Source: Acidimicrobiales bacterium (GTDB lineage: Bacteria; Actinomycetota; Acidimicrobiia; Acidimicrobiales; UBA8190). From it: a stretch of DNA of 11,503 nucleotides. The translations under genes and the position numbers were made by a program. Position 1 is the first letter of the stretch, and each line of letters begins with the position of its first letter. The notes under the pieces were generated by a model. It saw only the letters and a program-made list of their open reading frames with translations, did no database searches and was not told the DNA's origin. Below are positions 8,287 through 11,503 of this stretch, one piece after another. Location of the stretch: NCBI GenBank assembly GCA_030042575.1, contig JASHZK010000104.1, positions 1 to 11,503 on the forward strand, written 5' to 3'.

Positions 8287-9933
8287 TCAGTCCGCTCGAG
8301 AGGAGCGCCCCGGAGGGCGGGGTACCTCGATGGTTTCGATGTCGAGGTCGCCTTCGGCCACCTTGTTCCGAAGCGCCTTCTTGTCGAACTTGCCCACCGA
8401 AGTCTTGGGCAGCTCGTCGACGAAGGCCCAGCGCTCGGGCAACCACCAGCGGGCCACCCGGGGGGTGAGGAACTCCACCAGCTCGGCGGCACCGGTCTCG
8501 GCCCCCTCACAGCGAACCACCACGACCAGCGGACGCTCGTCCCAGCGCTCGTCGGGCACACCCACCACGGCCGCCTCGTACACGCCGGGATGGGCCATGA
8601 CCTCGTTCTCGAGGTCGACCGACGAGATCCACTCGCCGCCGGATTTGATGACGTCCTTGGTGCGATCCGAGATGGTCATGAACCCCTTGGTGTCGAGGGT
8701 CCCGACGTCGCCGGTGCGCAGCCACCCGTCGTGGAAGCGCTCGGGGGTGGCGTCGCCGTAGTAGGAGCCGGTGATCCACGGGCCGCGTACCTCGAATTCG
8801 CCGATGGCGGTGCCGTCGTTTCCCAGGACGTTGCCCTCCTCGTCCACGATCCGGACCTCGCTGCCGGCCAGCACCCGGCCCGCCTTGGTCCGATAGTCCA
8901 TCGCCTCTTCGGGCGGGACGCCCTTGGGCGGACGGGCCAGCGCCACCACAGGGCTCGTCTCGGTCATGCCCCAGCCCTGGAGCAGTTCCACTCCGAAGCG
9001 GTCCCCGTAGGCGTCGATGAGCGATCGGGGAACGGCGGCCCCCCCGGCCGTGAGCATGCGCACCGAGGACAGGTCGACGGGGTGGTTCTCCGAGTAGTGC
9101 AGAAGGTCGTTCCAGATGGTGGGCACCCCGAGCGACAGGGTGGGGCGCTGATCCTTGAAGATGCGGGCCAGCGGCTCGGCCTGGAGGAACCGCTCAGGCA
9201 TGATCAAGTCGGTCCCGGCCAGGTAGGCGGTGTAGGGAATGCCCCAGGCATTGGCGTGGAACATGGGCACGATGGCCAGCACCCGGTCGTTCTCCGATGC
9301 CCCGCAACCGTTGGCGCTCAGGCCGCTCATCGAGTGCAGGAAGGTGGAGCGGTGCGAGTACGCCACGCCCTTGGGGTCGCCGGTGGTGCCGCTCGTGTAG
9401 CACATGGCCGCGGCCGAGCGTTCGTCGAGCTCGGGCCAGTCCATCCCCGGCTCCTCCCCCGCCAGCAGCTCCTCGTAGGCCAGGGTCTCCCCCAGCCCCT
9501 CGGCCTGACCTCCCACGAGGATCACGTGCTCGACCGTCTTGCACAGGTCGCGCACACGGGCGAAGAGCATGGCGATCGAGGCATCCACGATCACCACCCT
9601 GTCCTCGGCGTGGTTCACCACATAGGCCAGCTGCTCGGGGAAGAGCCGGATGTTCAGCGTGTGCAGGACGTAGCCGGCCGAGGGAACCCCCAGATAGGCC
9701 TCGAGGTGCTCCTGGTCGTTCCACATGAAGGTCCCGACCCGGTCCCCCTCCCCGATCCCGAGGCGGCCCAGGGACTTGGCCAGCTGCTCGGCCCGGGCCG
9801 CCACCTGGGCGAAGGTGGCTTGCCGGTAGCCGTCGGCCTGGACGGTCACGACCAGGCTGTCGCCATAGACACGCTGGCCGTGGCGGAGGATCCCGCTCAC
9901 GAGGAGCGGGGCGTCCTGCATGGTGCTCTTCAC
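8287..9933 (-). CDS. Fatty-acyl-CoA synthetase, AMP-forming (medium/long chain, FadD/AlkK-like)
   Basis: The enzyme activates a carboxylic acid with ATP to an acyl-adenylate and then forms acyl-CoA, normally the entry into beta-oxidation or lipid synthesis. The 548-residue protein shows the ANL superfamily motifs in order: P-loop YTSGTTGDPKG (179-189), the acyl-pocket region MFHANAWG (224-231), GWGMTETSP (320-328), WLRTGDVG (404-411), the hinge DRTKDVIKSGGEW (423-435) and the C-terminal GK with probable catalytic Lys515. The N-terminal segment with HTLNIRLFPEQ resembles the long-chain synthetase group of Thermus and AlkK-type enzymes, so fatty acids are the likely but unproven substrate. GTG 9933 is 8 nt after a TAnnnT box, suggesting a leaderless start; ATG 9921 is the alternative. 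The small gene ending at 8057 follows in the same direction. Confidence 0.92.
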   Translation of the reverse strand: MKSTMQDAPLLVSGILRHGQRVYGDSLVVTVQADGYRQATFAQVAARAEQLAKSLGRLGIGEGDRVGTFMWNDQEHLEAYLGVPSAGYVLHTLNIRLFPEQLAYVVNHAEDRVVIVDASIAMLFARVRDLCKTVEHVILVGGQAEGLGETLAYEELLAGEEPGMDWPELDERSAAAMCYTSGTTGDPKGVAYSHRSTFLHSMSGLSANGCGASENDRVLAIVPMFHANAWGIPYTAYLAGTDLIMPERFLQAEPLARIFKDQRPTLSLGVPTIWNDLLHYSENHPVDLSSVRMLTAGGAAVPRSLIDAYGDRFGVELLQGWGMTETSPVVALARPPKGVPPEEAMDYRTKAGRVLAGSEVRIVDEEGNVLGNDGTAIGEFEVRGPWITGSYYGDATPERFHDGWLRTGDVGTLDTKGFMTISDRTKDVIKSGGEWISSVDLENEVMAHPGVYEAAVVGVPDERWDERPLVVVVRCEGAETGAAELVEFLTPRVARWWLPERWAFVDELPKTSVGKFDKKALRNKVAEGDLDIETIEVPRPPGRSSRAD

Positions 9934-9941
9934 GGGGAGCG

Positions 9942-9947
9942 ATCCTA
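9942..9947 (-). promoter_or_regulatory. -10 box of a probable leaderless acyl-CoA synthetase promoter
   Basis: On the minus strand TAGGAT (TAnnnT consensus) ends 8 nt before GTG 9933. No Shine-Dalgarno lies at a useful distance from the GTG. No obvious -35 hexamer is seen. It faces away from a similar box serving the gene at 10029. Confidence 0.45.
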
Positions 9948-9959
9948 CCCAGGCCGCGT

Positions 9960-9988
9960 GACGTCGCCCGGGCCACGTGGCTCCGGAG
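9960..9988. promoter_or_regulatory. Cluster of short palindromes in the divergent promoter region
   Basis: Between the two outward-facing -10 boxes lie GACGTC (9960-9965), GCCCGGGC (9966-9973), a perfect 10-bp palindrome GCCACGTGGC (9972-9981) and CTCCGGAG (9981-9988). The 10-bp palindrome sits about 38-48 nt upstream of the synthetase start and 48-57 nt upstream of the PPOX start, a plausible position for a dimeric regulator's operator. Short palindromes are common by chance at this GC content, so the regulatory role is speculative. Confidence 0.25.
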
Positions 9989-10014
9989 GCGGAGCGACGC
10001 GTCGGCGGTCTCGG

Positions 10015-10020
10015 TAGCCT
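10015..10020 (+). promoter_or_regulatory. -10 box of a probable leaderless promoter for the PPOX gene
   Basis: TAGCCT (TAnnnT) ends 8 nt before ATG 10029, and no Shine-Dalgarno lies between them. The spacing matches the other two TAnnnT-to-start arrangements in the window. No clear -35 element is visible. Confidence 0.45.
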
Positions 10021-10028
10021 GCTCGACC

Positions 10029-10436
10029 ATGGACGTCGCTGCCGCTCTGGAGATGATCCGCCACCAGCACCGCGCCGTGCTGGCCACTGAACGAGGCGAC
10101 GGCCACCCCCAGCTCTCGCCGGTTTCCGCCGGCGTGCTGGGCGACACCGTGGTGATCAGCTCCCGGGAGCCGTCCATGAAGGTCCGGAACCTGCGCCGGC
10201 GACCGTTCGCCTCGCTGTGCGTGTTCCCCGACACGTTCTTCGGCTCTTGGGTACAGGTGGAGGGACCCGTCGAGGTGGTGGCGCTGCCCCAGGCCATGCA
10301 ACTGCTGGTCGACTATTACCGGACGGTGGCCGGTGAACATCCCGACTGGGAGGACTACCGGGCAGCCATGGAGCGAGAGCGACGGGTCATGATCCGCCTG
10401 ACGGTGCAACGGGCCGGGCCCGACCGCTCCGGCTGA
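10029..10436 (+). CDS. PPOX-class (pyridoxamine oxidase-like) probable F420- or FMN-dependent oxidoreductase
   Basis: The 135-residue protein has the split-barrel flavin-binding fold of small PPOX proteins. RAVLATERGDGHPQLSPV (15-32) is the typical first hairpin in which substrate or cofactor contacts begin. REPSMKVRNLRRRP (46-59) is the basic phosphate-binding strand-helix, and FGSWVQVEGPVEVV (71-84) is the next conserved strand pair. This pattern matches the actinobacterial Rv1155-like group, many members of which bind F420 rather than FMN. The presence of FO synthase in the window is consistent with that, but cofactor choice is inference. Substrate is unknown. It has its own promoter-like box and probably a leaderless ATG, and is divergent from the acyl-CoA synthetase. 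The phosphotriesterase-like gene follows 43 nt later and may be co-transcribed. Confidence 0.82.
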   Translation: MDVAAALEMIRHQHRAVLATERGDGHPQLSPVSAGVLGDTVVISSREPSMKVRNLRRRPFASLCVFPDTFFGSWVQVEGPVEVVALPQAMQLLVDYYRTVAGEHPDWEDYRAAMERERRVMIRLTVQRAGPDRSG

Positions 10437-10462
10437 GCAGCCGTGATCGGAGGCGACGGAGC

Positions 10463-10470
10463 GAGGGAGG
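10463..10470 (+). promoter_or_regulatory. Shine-Dalgarno site of the phosphotriesterase-like gene
   Basis: The purine-rich GAGGGAGG lies 9 nt before ATG 10480. No TAnnnT box with leaderless spacing is seen in the 43-nt gap, so this gene looks translated from a longer mRNA begun upstream. Confidence 0.55.
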
Positions 10471-10479
10471 GACCGAGAG

Positions 10480-11454
10480 ATGGGTCAGGTGCAGACGGTG
10501 CGGGGCCCGGTCGATGCCGACGCCCTGGGGATGGTGCTCATGCACGAGCACGTCTTCGTGCGCTCACCGGAGGTGGCCGCCAACTGGCCCACCGGATGGG
10601 ACCGCGGCGCCCGTCTGGCCCAGGCGGTGGAACGCCTCTGCGAGCTGGCCGAGACGGGCATCGGCACCATCGTGGACCTCACCGTTCCCGGACTGGGCCG
10701 GGACGTCGAGCTGGTACAGGAGGTGGCCGTCCAGGTTCCCCTCAACATCGTGGTGGCCACCGGCTACTACACCTATGAGGTGCTCCCCCACTACTTCGAC
10801 CTGCGCACAGCCAACATGCGCCCGAGCGGCACTGACATCCTCGAGGACTTCTTCCTGCACGACATCGAGGAGGGCATCGCCGGGACCGGGGTTCGCCCCG
10901 GCATCCTCAAGTGCGCCACGGACGAACCGGGTCTCACTCCGGCTGTCGAGCGCATCCTGCGGGCGGTGGCCCGCGTCCACCGCCGCAGTGGCCTGCCCAT
11001 CTCGACCCACACCCACGTCGGCACCCGGCGCGGCCTCGATCAGCAGAGGATCTTTACGGAAGAGGGGGTCGACCTGTCGCGCGTGGTCATCGGCCACAGT
11101 GGCGACTCCACCGACCTCGACTACCTCAACGCCCTGATCGACGCCGGATCGGTCCTCGGCATGGACCGGTTCGGGGTCGATGTCTACTGCCCGCCCGCCG
11201 ATCGGGTGGCGACGGTGGCCAAGCTCTGCGCCGCCGGCAAGGCGCAGCACATGGTCATGTCGCACGACGCCTCCTGCCACATCGACTGGTTCGACGAGGA
11301 GCTGCTCAAGGGAGCCGTGCCCAACTGGCACTTCCTCCACATCAGCCGCGACGTCCTTCCGGCCTTACGAGAGCAGGGGGTGCCCGAGGAGCAGATCCAC
11401 ACCATGATGGTGGAGGTCCCCCGGCGGATCCTCGATCACGGACCCGGGTACTGA
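10480..11454 (+). CDS. Phosphotriesterase-family metallohydrolase (PTE/PLL-like, likely lactonase or esterase)
   Basis: This is an amidohydrolase-superfamily TIM barrel of 324 residues, close to the usual 320-360. The binuclear metal site is complete: HEH at His22/His24 after strand 1, Lys144 in GILKCATDE (the Lys carboxylated in PTE), His177 in STHTH, His206 in VIGHSGD and Asp263 in MSHDAS. Segments such as DLTVPGLGRD (66-75) and MDRFGVD (228-234) also follow the PTE/PLL pattern. Family members include phosphotriesterases, quorum-signal and other lactonases, and many 'phosphotriesterase-related' proteins of unknown substrate. With no signal peptide it is cytoplasmic. The native role is probably not organophosphate hydrolysis, because most homologues act on lactones or esters. 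It follows the PPOX gene by 43 nt behind a purine-rich ribosome-binding site. Family is secure; substrate is unknown. Confidence 0.9.
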   Translation: MGQVQTVRGPVDADALGMVLMHEHVFVRSPEVAANWPTGWDRGARLAQAVERLCELAETGIGTIVDLTVPGLGRDVELVQEVAVQVPLNIVVATGYYTYEVLPHYFDLRTANMRPSGTDILEDFFLHDIEEGIAGTGVRPGILKCATDEPGLTPAVERILRAVARVHRRSGLPISTHTHVGTRRGLDQQRIFTEEGVDLSRVVIGHSGDSTDLDYLNALIDAGSVLGMDRFGVDVYCPPADRVATVAKLCAAGKAQHMVMSHDASCHIDWFDEELLKGAVPNWHFLHISRDVLPALREQGVPEEQIHTMMVEVPRRILDHGPGY

Positions 11455-11503
11455 GCGGGAGCGCTCCGAGACCCTACGGCGAGAACCACCTGGTGGTGGC
11501 CGG
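11455..11503 (+). other. 3' edge: no supported gene; possible start of a next open frame
   Basis: The last 49 nt include a perfect 10-bp palindrome GGAGCGCTCC (11458-11467), without a loop or T-tract. An open frame reading PYGENHLVVAG runs off the edge at 11472-11503. No ATG, GTG or TTG precedes PYGEN in that frame after the upstream stop at 11452-11454, though GTG codons at 11493 and 11496 could be starts. I cannot call a gene here. Confidence 0.2.

Noticed and set aside
8270..8446. An upstream extension of the small minus-strand gene to 129 codons.
   Set aside because: The extension lies inside the synthetase gene in another frame and is Arg-rich; the ribosome-binding site and helix-forming sequence support GTG 8269.
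8590..10017. A 475-codon plus-strand open frame opposite the acyl-CoA synthetase.
   Set aside because: The minus strand carries the full set of adenylate-forming enzyme motifs; the plus-strand product is a His/Gly/Val-rich shadow.
11458..11467. Palindrome GGAGCGCTCC considered as a terminator after the phosphotriesterase-like gene.
   Set aside because: It has no loop and no T-tract, so it cannot form a normal terminator hairpin.

Overview
The window is about 70% GC or more, with coding sequence nearly wall to wall, strong preference for G or C at third codon positions and many GTG starts. It carries a fused FO synthase, a probable F420-dependent flavoprotein family member and several starts that sit 6-8 bases after a TAnnnT box with no Shine-Dalgarno (leaderless genes). 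Together these point to a high-GC actinomycete-type bacterium. I would guess Acidimicrobiia or a neighbouring lineage of Actinomycetota, but that placement is inference.

Left part (1-4609, + strand): a compact sugar-phosphate operon. The last 18 codons of an upstream gene, probably transaldolase, end in TAG and are followed at once, in the same frame, by glucose-6-phosphate isomerase (pgi). Then come a short NAD-type 6-phosphogluconate dehydrogenase (gnd), glucose-6-phosphate dehydrogenase (zwf) and 6-phosphogluconolactonase (pgl). The genes are 0 or 9 nt apart or overlap. They cover the oxidative pentose phosphate pathway from fructose-6-P/glucose-6-P to ribulose-5-P. OpcA, the usual actinobacterial Zwf partner, is not between zwf and pgl. 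A 7-bp GC hairpin follows pgl.

Middle (4610-8124, + strand): a fresh, apparently leaderless transcription unit holds a CofG-CofH fusion (FO synthase, fbiC), which makes the deazaflavin core of coenzyme F420. Seven bases later starts a LOG/PpnN-type nucleotide phosphoribohydrolase, which would release ribose-5-phosphate from nucleoside monophosphates. Both can be tied to pentose-phosphate metabolism by known chemistry, but a functional link here is inference.

Right part: on the - strand, an AMP-forming fatty-acyl-CoA synthetase (9933-8287) is followed by a small 70-residue helical protein of unknown function (8269-8057). The small gene's 3' end overlaps the LOG gene tail to tail by 68 nt. Divergent from the synthetase, across a 95-nt region with two back-to-back TAnnnT boxes and several short palindromes, are a PPOX-fold protein probably using F420 or FMN (10029-10436) and a phosphotriesterase-family metallohydrolase (10480-11454) with its metal ligands intact. 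The last 49 nt hold no supported gene.

I see no RNA genes, insertion sequences, CRISPR arrays, att sites or phage genes. Most of the window is housekeeping metabolism. The most interesting points are the single in-frame TAG between transaldolase and pgi, the mixed NAD/NADP pentose phosphate branch, the grouping of pentose-phosphate, F420 and ribose-5-P-releasing genes, and the antisense 3' overlap.
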